DNA of 64,000 nt from CAIUSP01 sp964594365 (GTDB lineage Bacteria; Actinomycetota; Thermoleophilia; Solirubrobacterales; 70-9). The notes beneath the pieces were generated by a model. That model was not told where the DNA came from. It did no database searches and worked only from the letters and a program-made list of their open reading frames with translations. Where the stretch lies: assembly GCA_964594365.1 (NCBI GenBank), contig CAZQMB010000002.1, positions 62,001-126,000 of the forward strand. Reading direction: 5' to 3'. Below, in pieces: positions 56,273 to 64,000 of this stretch. How positions within the stretch are numbered: the stretch's first letter is position 1; each line of letters starts with the position of its first letter. A program made the position numbers and the translations under genes.

Positions 56273-58311
56273 GGCAGCATGTCGCGCAGCGTCTGGGCGA
56301 TCGACTCGGGGGAATAGCCGAAGCGCTCCTGCAGTGCGGCCGCGGGGGCCGACTCACCGAATCGATCCATCGCGACGACCTCTCCCGCGTCGCCAACGTA
56401 ACGCTCCCAGCCGAAACTCGACCCCGCCTCGACCGCCAGCCGCAGGGAGACGGAGGGAGGAAGCACCTCCTCCTGGTACGCGACGTCCTGGCGATCGAAG
56501 ATCTCCCAGCACGGAAGGCTGACCACTCGGACCCCTTTTCGACCCTCTGACGCGAGGAGACGCTGCGCCTCGAGGGTCGGTGCCACCTCGCTACCGGTTG
56601 CGATCAGGATCGCCTCGAGATCACCTTCCTCGGCAGCGAGCACGTAGCCACCCTTGAGGACACCCTCGGCCGAGCCGAGATCGGCGCGGTCGAGGACCGG
56701 CACGTCCTGCCTCGTCATCACGAGGGCCACTGGATCATGGGTCCGGTCGAGCGCAGCGCGCCAGGCATAGGCGACCTCATTGGCGTCGCAGGGTCGAACC
56801 ACATCGAGGCCCGGCATCGCGCGAAGCGCTGCCAGCTGCTCGATCGGCTGATGGGTCGGACCGTCCTCGCCGAGACCGATCGAGTCGTGCGTGAAGAGGT
56901 GGATCACGGGTAGCTGCATCAGCGCCGAGAGGCGGATCGCCGGCCGGGCGTAGTCGGAGAAGGTCAGATAGGTCGACCAGAGGACTCGCAGATCGGCCAG
57001 GGCCAAACCGCTGGCGACCGCAGCCGCTCCGTGCTCTCGGACCCCGAGGTGCATCTGACGGCCGGAGCGCTGCCCCGGCTCGAAGGCCTCCGCCCCCTCG
57101 ATACCCACAGCGGTCGAACCCGTCAGGTCGGCAGAGCCGGCGAGGAACCACGGGATCGCGCCAGCCACCGCATTCTCGACCTTGTTCGAAGCCTTGCGGG
57201 TGGCGAGTGCATCCGATGGCTCGAAGGTGGGGATCGCCTCCTCCCAACCATCAGGCAGGGTCCGGGCGCGCATCTGATCGAGCTCGGCGCGGCGATCTGG
57301 ATCGAGCCCCTCGAGAGCCTGCTCCCACTCGGAGCGCAACTCGGCCCCGCGCGCCCCTGATACCTCGGCAAAGCGCTCACGGACACCCTCCGGCACCAGG
57401 AACTGGGCATCCGTATCCCATCCGTACGCCTCCTTGGTCAGCTTCACCTCGTCCTCACCGAGCGGCTCTCCGTGGACAGAGGCCGTGTCGACCTTGTTGG
57501 GTGAACCGAAGCCGATGTGGCTGTCCACCACGATCATGGTCGGCAGCTTCTCCTCGGACTTGAACTGGTCGAGCGCCTTGGCGATCTCCTCGGTGTCATT
57601 GGCGTCGTGCACCCGAGCAACCTGCCAGCCGTATGAGGTGAAGCGTCCGACGACGTCGTCTTCGTAGGTGAGCGAGGTCGATCCATCGATCGTGATGTGG
57701 TTGTTGTCGTAGATCCAGCAGAGGTTGTCGAGCCGTTGGTGCCCTGCGAGTGATGCGGCCTCTCCTGCCACGCCTTCCATCAGGTCTCCATCGCCACAGA
57801 TCGCGTAGACGTCGTAATCGAACAGCCTGGTCTCGCCGTCGTTGAAATGGGCGCCGAGCCATTTGGAAGCCATTGCCATACCGACTGAGGTTGCAACCCC
57901 CTGACCGAGCGGGCCTGTCGTCGTCTCCACACCGGCCGTCCAGTGATATTCGGGGTGGCCGGGGGTGCGTGAGTCGAGCTGCCGGAAGGCCTCTATGTCT
58001 TCGATCGGTACGGCCAGATCCTCGCCGGGCTTGCCGTCCTCTCCAACCGTCCGGACGCCAGCCAGATGCAGGACCGAGTAGAGGAGCATCGAGGCGTGCC
58101 CAGCGGAGAGCACGAACCGGTCACGGTTGGGCCAGGTCGGATCCATCGGGTCGTAGCGGAGGAACCGCTGCCAGAGCGTGTACGCGGTAGGTGCGAGACC
58201 CATCGGAGCCCCGGGATGACCCGAGTTCGCCTTCTGAATCGCATCGATGGAGAGGGTGCGGATCGTGTCGATCGCCAACTGGTCGATTGCCTGGTTTTCC
58301 TTTGCGCTCAT
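56269..58311 (-). CDS. tkt: Transketolase
   Basis: This 680-aa thiamine-diphosphate enzyme of the pentose phosphate pathway has SGHPGAPMGLAPTAYTLW, GHASMLLYSVLHL, CGDGDLMEGVAGEAASLAGH (TPP motif), IYDNNHITIDGS, DSIGLGEDGPTHQPIEQLA and a C-terminal domain. It transfers two-carbon units between sugar phosphates. It is coupled to pgi; no transaldolase gene is found between them, unlike many actinobacterial clusters. Confidence 0.96.
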   Translation of the reverse strand: MSAKENQAIDQLAIDTIRTLSIDAIQKANSGHPGAPMGLAPTAYTLWQRFLRYDPMDPTWPNRDRFVLSAGHASMLLYSVLHLAGVRTVGEDGKPGEDLAVPIEDIEAFRQLDSRTPGHPEYHWTAGVETTTGPLGQGVATSVGMAMASKWLGAHFNDGETRLFDYDVYAICGDGDLMEGVAGEAASLAGHQRLDNLCWIYDNNHITIDGSTSLTYEDDVVGRFTSYGWQVARVHDANDTEEIAKALDQFKSEEKLPTMIVVDSHIGFGSPNKVDTASVHGEPLGEDEVKLTKEAYGWDTDAQFLVPEGVRERFAEVSGARGAELRSEWEQALEGLDPDRRAELDQMRARTLPDGWEEAIPTFEPSDALATRKASNKVENAVAGAIPWFLAGSADLTGSTAVGIEGAEAFEPGQRSGRQMHLGVREHGAAAVASGLALADLRVLWSTYLTFSDYARPAIRLSALMQLPVIHLFTHDSIGLGEDGPTHQPIEQLAALRAMPGLDVVRPCDANEVAYAWRAALDRTHDPVALVMTRQDVPVLDRADLGSAEGVLKGGYVLAAEEGDLEAILIATGSEVAPTLEAQRLLASEGRKGVRVVSLPCWEIFDRQDVAYQEEVLPPSVSLRLAVEAGSSFGWERYVGDAGEVVAMDRFGESAPAAALQERFGYSPESIAQTLRDMLP

Positions 58312-58339
58312 CGGTCCTTTCCGGTTTTCTGGAACTCGT

Positions 58340-59026
58340 TCAGCCGACCGCAGCCTGATCCGCGATCACCAGCGACTCCGCATATGAAACCCGTCCCGCC
58401 GGAATCTCGCGGTCTCCCTCCAGGAGGCTCGAGAGGGCATCCCTCTTCTCCTCGCCGGTGACGATCCAGAGGAGCGCCTTCGCCTGATCGAGGGTCGGGT
58501 AGGTCAGGGTCATTCGCTGGGCCCCTTGGTAAGGAGCGCTCGTGAGTGCCACCTTTCGATCCGTCACCTCGAGCACCGTATCGCCTGGCACCAACGAAGC
58601 CGTGTGTCCGTCGTCTCCCAAGCCCAGATGGATCAGGTCGAACCGCTCCGGGATTGCAGCCGCGTAGCGCTCTGCGGCGGCCTCTAGATCCGGTTCGGAT
58701 CCTCCCCCGCCCTCCACCGGCATCGGCTTCAGGGAGGCCTGCGCAAGTGGGGACAACGCCGCGATCAAGTGCGTGAGGTTCCTCTCCGGTGACCCGGCGG
58801 GCGCGATGCGTTCGTCGGTCTGGAAGATGGAGATCTTGGACCAGTCGAGATCCCTCTCCTCGAGTCGACCGTACATGCCCCACGGAGTCCTCCCGCCACT
58901 GGCGGCGAGATCGAAGTGAGCACCGCCCGAGATCGCCTCTCGTGCCCTCTCTGCGATCAACTCGGCGCCGCGAGCAGCTACGGCGTCCGCGTCGGGTAGG
59001 ACCTCCAACTGATGGGAACCGCTCAA
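58340..59026 (-). CDS. pgl: 6-phosphogluconolactonase
   Basis: This 228-aa protein hydrolyses 6-phosphogluconolactone. It has the NagB-like DLAASGGRTPWGMYGRL, FQTDERIAPAGSPERNLTHL and DLIHLGLGDDGHTASLVPG, including the catalytic His, which are typical of the SOL/DevB type. The start is TTG 59026, overlapping the gnd stop (TTGA). It is separated from tkt by 28 bp. Confidence 0.94.
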   Translation of the reverse strand: MSGSHQLEVLPDADAVAARGAELIAERAREAISGGAHFDLAASGGRTPWGMYGRLEERDLDWSKISIFQTDERIAPAGSPERNLTHLIAALSPLAQASLKPMPVEGGGGSEPDLEAAAERYAAAIPERFDLIHLGLGDDGHTASLVPGDTVLEVTDRKVALTSAPYQGAQRMTLTYPTLDQAKALLWIVTGEEKRDALSSLLEGDREIPAGRVSYAESLVIADQAAVG

Positions 59027-60066
59027 CCCTCTGACTCCGCCGGCTTCTCGTCGTGCCCGCCGAACTGGTTGCGCATCGCCGAGAGGATCTGGTCGGCGAA
59101 ATCACCGAGGCCTCTCGAGTAGAACCTCTCGTAGAGAGCGGCTGTCAGAACAGGTGCCGGCACTCCCTCGTCTATCGCGGCGATCGAGGTCCAGCGCCCC
59201 TCGCCCGAATCGGAGACTCGCCCGGTGAACTCGCTCAGTTCCGGGGACTCCTGGAACGCGGCTGCGGTCAGATCGAGTAGCCACGACCCGACCACGCTGC
59301 CCCTCCGCCAGAGTTCGGTCACCTCGGGGATATCCAGTTCGTACTGGTAGTACTCGGGGTTGTCCAGCGGCGCGGTCTCTGCATCGGAGTCGCGCTGCTT
59401 GAGGCCTGCATCCGCTCCCTTGAGGATGTTCAGGCCCTCGGCATAGGCAGCCATGATCCCGTACTCGATTCCGTTGTGGACCATCTTCACGAAGTGGCCT
59501 GCTCCGCTCGGTCCGCAGTGCAGGTAGCCCATCTCCGAAGGCGACGGAGTGCCGGACCTTCCGGGTGTCCTCTCCGCCGATTCCACCCCGGGTGCGAGCG
59601 TCTCGAAGATCGGGACCAATCGCTCATAGGCGGAGTCCGGTCCACCGATCATCAGGCAGTAGCCGCGCTCGAGCCCGAATACGCCTCCGCTCGTTCCGCA
59701 GTCGAGGTAGTCGATACCCGCCTCTGCGACCTTCTCCGCGCGCCTGATGTCATCGCGGTAGTAGGAGTTGCCGCCATCGATTATCGCGTCACCCTGATCG
59801 AGAACACCTGCGACCGATCCCACGGTTTCCTCGGTGATCTCGCCGGCAGGCACCATGATCCAGACGGCCCGCGGAGCCGAGAGCTTCGAAGCCAACTCCT
59901 CGAGCGAGGAGGCGCCCTCCGCTCCCTCCTCGGCCAGGGCCTTCACCGCATCTGGATCGACGTCGAAGGCAACCACCCTGTGTCCGTCTGCCATCAGACG
60001 TCGGGCCATGTTCGCACCCATTCGGCCGAGTCCGACCATTCCGATCTCGCTCTTCGTCGAAGCCAA
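59023..60066 (-). CDS. gnd: 6-phosphogluconate dehydrogenase, short (GndA) type
   Basis: This 347-aa decarboxylating dehydrogenase has IGMVGLGRMGANMARRLM, GNSYYRDDIRRAEKV, CGTSGGVFGLERGYCLMIGG and GAGHFVKMVHNGIEYGIM with the catalytic Lys. After the second beta strand the sequence reads AFDVDPDAV; an acidic residue there favours NAD+ over NADP+. TTG at 60066 is chosen because AGGAGG lies five bases upstream; the ATG at 60108 is possible but lacks such a site. It is divergent from zwf. Confidence 0.93.
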   Translation of the reverse strand: MASTKSEIGMVGLGRMGANMARRLMADGHRVVAFDVDPDAVKALAEEGAEGASSLEELASKLSAPRAVWIMVPAGEITEETVGSVAGVLDQGDAIIDGGNSYYRDDIRRAEKVAEAGIDYLDCGTSGGVFGLERGYCLMIGGPDSAYERLVPIFETLAPGVESAERTPGRSGTPSPSEMGYLHCGPSGAGHFVKMVHNGIEYGIMAAYAEGLNILKGADAGLKQRDSDAETAPLDNPEYYQYELDIPEVTELWRRGSVVGSWLLDLTAAAFQESPELSEFTGRVSDSGEGRWTSIAAIDEGVPAPVLTAALYERFYSRGLGDFADQILSAMRNQFGGHDEKPAESEG

Positions 60067-60130
60067 CGATCCCTCCTCGTAGTAGCGGTCCGCGTTGATC
60101 CTATTCATCGCGGTAGCCTGCGGTCGTCCA

Positions 60131-61540
60131 ATGGCCGCCAAGTCCCCAAGACGCAGCTCCTCCAGGGAAGCGGACGCACTGGTGATCTTCGGGATCACCG
60201 GCGACCTCGCGAAGAAGAAGACATTCCGGGCGCTCTACCGCCTCGAGAAGCGCGGCATGCTGAATTGTCCGATCTTCGGTGTCGCCCGTCAGGAATGGGC
60301 GGACGGGGATCTCAAGGAACACGTCAGACGATGCGTGATGGCCGAAGAGCCCGAGGTCGACCGCAAAGCCCTCGCGAGGCTCGAGAAGCGGATGAGATAC
60401 GTCGGAGGCAACTTCGATGACGAGTGGACCTTCCGGCACCTTGCCTCGCAGCTGAAGGCGACGCGGCCGGTCTTCTACCTGGAGGTACCTCCGTCGCTCT
60501 TCGGCGAGGTGGTCGACAGGCTCGGAGAGGTCGGGCTCACCGATGGAGCCCGGGTGGTGATCGAGAAGCCCTTCGGTCACGACCTCGCATCGGCTCGCAA
60601 GTTGAACGACGAGATCAGTCGCACGCTCAGCGAGGACCAGATCTACCGGATCGACCACTTCCTCGGCAAGGAGCCGGTGATGGACATCTCCTATCTGAGG
60701 TTTGCGAACTCGCTGCTGGAGCCTGTCTGGAACCGCCAGTACGTGTCGCACGTCCAGATGACCATGGCCGAAGACTTCGGAGTGGCAGATCGCGGATCCT
60801 TCTACGACCCGGTGGGAGCACTGCGCGACGTGGTTCAGAACCACCTGCTCCAGGTGCTCTCGCTGGTCGCGATGGAACCGCCGTCCGGGAACGATCCGGA
60901 TTCCGTCAGGGACAAGAAGCTGGAGCTGTTCAAGGCCATGCCGTCGGCCGATCCGAAACGCTATGTGCGAGGCCAGTACACCGGGTACAGGAAGGTGAAG
61001 GGCGTTTCAGCCCAGTCGACGACCGAGACCTTCGCCGCCCTCGAGCTGCGGGTGGAGAACTGGCGGTGGGCCGGGGTCCCCTTCTTCATCCGCGCCGGCA
61101 AGTGCATGCCGGTGACCGAGACGGAGATCACCGTCCACTTCAAGCAGCCGCCTCGCCTCTCGCTCGGCCCGAAATCGCAGCCGCCGCCGAACACATTGAC
61201 CATCAGGCTCAACCCCACGCCGGGAGCGCGGATCCGGTTCATCGCGAAGGAGGCCGGTGAGGATGCCTACGAGCCGGCCGACCTGGAGGTCCTCTTCGAA
61301 CGCAAGCCGGGCGAAGAGCCCGAGCCGTATGAGCGATTGCTCTCGGATGCCCTTCGAGGCGATCAACAGCTTTTCACGAGAGAAGATGCAGTCGAGGAGA
61401 CCTGGCGAATCGTCGGACCACTTCTGAAGCGCCCGCCGAAGGTAGATACCTACAAACCCGGGACCTGGGGCCCGGCTAGCGCGCGGCGACTGGTGCGCGG
61501 CGTTTGCGACTGGGAGAGCCCTTGGATGCCTTCTTCTTGA
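60131..61540 (+). CDS. zwf: Glucose-6-phosphate 1-dehydrogenase
   Basis: This 469-aa enzyme is the entry to the oxidative pentose phosphate pathway. It has the coenzyme loop VIFGITGDLAKKKTF, EKPFGHDLASA, the active-site RIDHFLGKEPV and a C-terminal domain with FIRAGKCMPVTETEI. The ATG is at 60131; the short in-frame extension upstream is not family-like. opcA, its usual actinobacterial partner, is not beside it. The last 65 bp overlap the convergent uvrA. Confidence 0.95.
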   Translation: MAAKSPRRSSSREADALVIFGITGDLAKKKTFRALYRLEKRGMLNCPIFGVARQEWADGDLKEHVRRCVMAEEPEVDRKALARLEKRMRYVGGNFDDEWTFRHLASQLKATRPVFYLEVPPSLFGEVVDRLGEVGLTDGARVVIEKPFGHDLASARKLNDEISRTLSEDQIYRIDHFLGKEPVMDISYLRFANSLLEPVWNRQYVSHVQMTMAEDFGVADRGSFYDPVGALRDVVQNHLLQVLSLVAMEPPSGNDPDSVRDKKLELFKAMPSADPKRYVRGQYTGYRKVKGVSAQSTTETFAALELRVENWRWAGVPFFIRAGKCMPVTETEITVHFKQPPRLSLGPKSQPPPNTLTIRLNPTPGARIRFIAKEAGEDAYEPADLEVLFERKPGEEPEPYERLLSDALRGDQQLFTREDAVEETWRIVGPLLKRPPKVDTYKPGTWGPASARRLVRGVCDWESPWMPSS

Positions 61541-64000
61541 CCTTTATCGGCGGGCCGAGGATCTCTGCCAGGAACTGACCGGTGTAGGAGCCGGTGACTC
61601 GGGAGACCTGCTCAGGGGTTCCCTCCGCGACCAACTGGCCCCCGCCGTCGCCGCCCTCTGGTCCCAGATCGAGGATCCAGTCGGCGGTCTTGATCACATC
61701 GAGGTTGTGCTCGATCACCACCACCGTGTTTCCGGCATCGACCAGACGGTCGAGCACTCCGAGGAGGCGCTGCACATCCGCGAAGTGGAGACCGGTGGTC
61801 GGCTCGTCGAGGATGTAGAGGGTGTCGCCGGTGGCGACTTTGGAGAGCTCGGTGGCGAGCTTGACGCGTTGCGCTTCGCCGCCGGAAAGCTGAGTCGCCG
61901 GCTGTCCCAGTCGGATGTAGTCGAGTCCCACGTCGTGGAGGGTCCGAAGCCGTCGAGAGATCTTCGGGATATCGGCGAAGAAATCGACCGCCTCTGAGAC
62001 CGGCATCTCCAGGACATCCGCGATCGACTTGCCCTTGAACCGGACTTCGAGCGTCTCCCGGTTGTAGCGCTTGCCGTTGCACTGCTCGCATGGGACATAG
62101 ACATCGGGGAGGAAGTGCATCTCGATCTTGATCTGACCGTCTCCCCGGCAGACCTCGCACCGTCCTCCCTTGACGTTGAAGCTGAACCTGCCCTGCTTGT
62201 AACCGCGGGCACGCGCTTCGCGAGTCTGTGAGTAGAGCTGACGGATGTGATCGAACACGCCGGTGTAGGTAGCGGGGTTCGATCTGGGGGTCCGGCCGAT
62301 CGGAGACTGATCGATGTTGATGATCTTGTCGATCTGCTTGACACCTTCGATTCCGCGGTGTGCACCGGGACGGAGCTTGGTCTGATGCAGGCGGTTGGCG
62401 AGAGCCGGGTAGACGGTCTCGTTGACCAGGGTCGACTTGCCCGACCCCGAAACGCCGGTGACGCAGCAGAGAACCCCCAGCGGGATCGCAGCGTCGATCG
62501 ACTTCAGGTTGTGCTGTTCGGCCCCTTTGACCACGAGCTCTCCGGTGGGCTCACGCCTCTCTGCCGGAGTCTCGATCTGATCCTTGCCGGAGAGGAATCG
62601 GCCGGTCAGCGATTTGCTGTTGGCAGCAACCTGCTTGGGTGTCCCCGCGGCCACCAGGTGGCCCCCGTACTCGCCCGCTCCGGGCCCGAGATCGACCAGA
62701 TGGTCCGCGGCGAGCATCGTTCCCTCGTCGTGCTCGACCACGATCACGGTGTTGCCGAGGTCCCGCAGCCTGACCAGCGTGTCGATCAGGCGCTGGTTGT
62801 CGCGTTGATGGAGGCCGATCGACGGCTCGTCGAGGATGTAGAGGACCCCGACCAGGCTGGACCCGATCTGCGTGGCGAGCCGGATCCTCTGCGCCTCCCC
62901 TCCGGAGAGAGTCCTGGCCGAACGGGAGAGTGAGAGATATCCGACGCCGACGTTGTCGAGGAATGCGAGGCGCTCCTCGATCTCACGTATCAACAGGCGG
63001 GCGATCGCCTGCTCGGTCTCCGTCAGCTCCAGATCGCGGATCCACTCGAGTGCTGCAGTAGCCGAAAGCCGCGTGTAATCGTCGATGGAAAGCCCTCCGA
63101 CGGTCACCGCGAGGCTCTCAGGGCGAAGACGGGCGGCATCACACGAGGCGCAGGGCTGCTCGGCCATGTAGCCCTCGATCCGCTCTCGCTGGGTATCGGA
63201 ATCGGTCTCCTCGTAGCGGCGCTGCAGGTTGTTGAGGATGCCCTCGAAACGGGCGTTGTACGAGCGACTCCGATTGAAGCGATTCTTGTAGGAGACCTTG
63301 TGCCGCTCGGATCCGGTCCCCTCCAGGAAGATCCGCCGTTGCTTTTCGGTCAACTCCTGCCACGGCATGTCCACGTCGACTCCGTTCGCGTCCGCGACCG
63401 CCTCGACCAGACGCTTCCAGTAGCGCGAGTGACCGGTGCGCCACGGCTGGAGCGCACCCTCGGAAAGGGAAAGGGTCGGATCAGGGACCACGAGCTCCGG
63501 ATCGATCACACGCTGGAAACCGAGACCGTGGCAGTCCTCACAGGCACCGTGTGGTGAGTTGAAAGAGAAGATCCGGGGCTCGAGCTCGGGCATCGAGGTG
63601 CCGCAGGAAAGACAGGCGAACTGCTCTGAGAAGGTCAGACGGTCGGCCACATCCGGCGGAAGACCCCCTGCCCCCTTGGCTCCGCTGGAAACCTTCGCGG
63701 ACTTCCCCCGACCGGACTCCTGCGACGTTCCTTCCGCCGAGAGGATGTCGACTTCGATCAGACCCTCAGCGAGTCCGGCGGCGGCCTCGACGGATTCCGA
63801 GAGACGACGCCGGAGATCGGATTTCATCACCAGACGGTCGACGACCACGGAGATGTCGTGTTTGTACTTCTTGTCGAGCTCGATCTTGTCCTCGAGCAGG
63901 AGGACCTCCCCGTCGACCCTCACGCGGCTGTAGCCCTCGAGACGCAGCTCCTCGAAGAGCTTTCCGTACTCACCCTTCCGTCCTCTGACCACCGGTGCCG
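61476..64000 (-). CDS. uvrA: Excinuclease ABC subunit A UvrA, N-terminus beyond window
   Basis: About 840 C-terminal residues of this nucleotide-excision-repair damage sensor are present; the missing N-terminus includes the first Walker A. Visible are APVVRGRKGEY, a zinc-binding CLSCGTSM...CEDCHGLG, signature LSGGEAQRIRLATQ with YILDEPSIGLHQRD, the second Walker A GVSGSGKSTLVNE, the second zinc finger CEVCRGDG...CEQCNGKRYN, and LSGGEAQRVKLATE with YILDEPTTGLH. It ends in a Lys/Arg-rich tail that overlaps the zwf 3' end. Confidence 0.96.
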   Translation of the reverse strand, partial: APVVRGRKGEYGKLFEELRLEGYSRVRVDGEVLLLEDKIELDKKYKHDISVVVDRLVMKSDLRRRLSESVEAAAGLAEGLIEVDILSAEGTSQESGRGKSAKVSSGAKGAGGLPPDVADRLTFSEQFACLSCGTSMPELEPRIFSFNSPHGACEDCHGLGFQRVIDPELVVPDPTLSLSEGALQPWRTGHSRYWKRLVEAVADANGVDVDMPWQELTEKQRRIFLEGTGSERHKVSYKNRFNRSRSYNARFEGILNNLQRRYEETDSDTQRERIEGYMAEQPCASCDAARLRPESLAVTVGGLSIDDYTRLSATAALEWIRDLELTETEQAIARLLIREIEERLAFLDNVGVGYLSLSRSARTLSGGEAQRIRLATQIGSSLVGVLYILDEPSIGLHQRDNQRLIDTLVRLRDLGNTVIVVEHDEGTMLAADHLVDLGPGAGEYGGHLVAAGTPKQVAANSKSLTGRFLSGKDQIETPAERREPTGELVVKGAEQHNLKSIDAAIPLGVLCCVTGVSGSGKSTLVNETVYPALANRLHQTKLRPGAHRGIEGVKQIDKIINIDQSPIGRTPRSNPATYTGVFDHIRQLYSQTREARARGYKQGRFSFNVKGGRCEVCRGDGQIKIEMHFLPDVYVPCEQCNGKRYNRETLEVRFKGKSIADVLEMPVSEAVDFFADIPKISRRLRTLHDVGLDYIRLGQPATQLSGGEAQRVKLATELSKVATGDTLYILDEPTTGLHFADVQRLLGVLDRLVDAGNTVVVIEHNLDVIKTADWILDLGPEGGDGGGQLVAEGTPEQVSRVTGSYTGQFLAEILGPPIKVKKKASKGSPSRKRRAPVAAR

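Overview
The window is one continuous stretch of a high-GC bacterial chromosome. It carries no insertion sequence, prophage or CRISPR array. The gene set points to a Gram-positive-type actinobacterium: a complete dcw cluster led by mraZ, MurE with a meso-DAP-type motif, Rex, Tad secretion genes, a TrkA pair beside an APC-Usp permease, and many GTG/TTG starts with ATGA/GTGA overlaps. Class Thermoleophilia (Solirubrobacterales-like) is my best guess. That placement is inference from gene order and protein style, not a measured phylogeny. A 100-N block at 5470-5569 is flanked by an identical 55-bp repeat, so the sequence comes from a draft assembly and the gap is probably not real.

Layout. 1-13181 (minus strand) is the division and cell-wall cluster, in transcription order mraZ, rsmH, ftsL-like, ftsI, murE, murF, mraY, murD, ftsW, a fused murG-murC, and the start of murB. 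Almost every junction overlaps by 1-4 bases. A promoter overlapping three 10-bp-spaced MraZ-type boxes lies upstream of mraZ. 13563-14633 (plus) is an unrecognised membrane protein. 14653-17491 (minus) is a minimal tadA-tadB-tadC set without pilin. 17746-25716 (minus) holds an NTF2-like protein, a membrane protein, a GH3 glycosidase, aspS, hisS, an MBL hydrolase, a small basic membrane protein and a glutamate formimidoyltransferase. A tRNA(CAU) follows on the plus strand.

25900-36537 holds a glyoxalase-like protein and a 14-TM drug exporter (minus). Next come a UPF0126 channel-like protein and an operon of a 50-aa DUF5993-type protein, DsbB, a 59-aa membrane peptide, cyclopropane fatty acid synthase and DUF427 (all plus). 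A DUF308 protein (minus), a two-gene heterodimeric ABC exporter with one degenerate ATP site (plus) and a lipoprotein (minus) complete the block. 36622-42026 (minus) is a transport module of two APC permeases with C-terminal Usp-like domains, a coupled 66-aa membrane peptide and two TrkA-type RCK proteins, followed by tRNA-Gln. I consider this the most interesting accessory system here.

42176-50393 (minus) is fmdB-like, type 4 uracil-DNA glycosylase, tsaE, tsaB, rimI, tsaD, a glutaredoxin-like protein, rex, a YbdK-type ligase, a hypothetical protein and the H+-pyrophosphatase hppA. 50481-52988 (plus) is a DUF2520 Rossmann protein coupled to panC and panB. 53011-61540 covers sugar metabolism: a hexapeptide acyltransferase (minus), ROK glucokinase (plus), pgi-tkt-pgl-gnd (minus) and divergent zwf (plus), together covering glucose 6-phosphate formation and the oxidative pentose phosphate pathway. 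The window ends inside uvrA (minus), whose 3' end overlaps zwf.

Two regulatory patterns stand out. Several genes have a TANNNT -10 element only 6-9 bases before the start codon, which suggests leaderless transcription. Elsewhere, operons rely on tight translational coupling.
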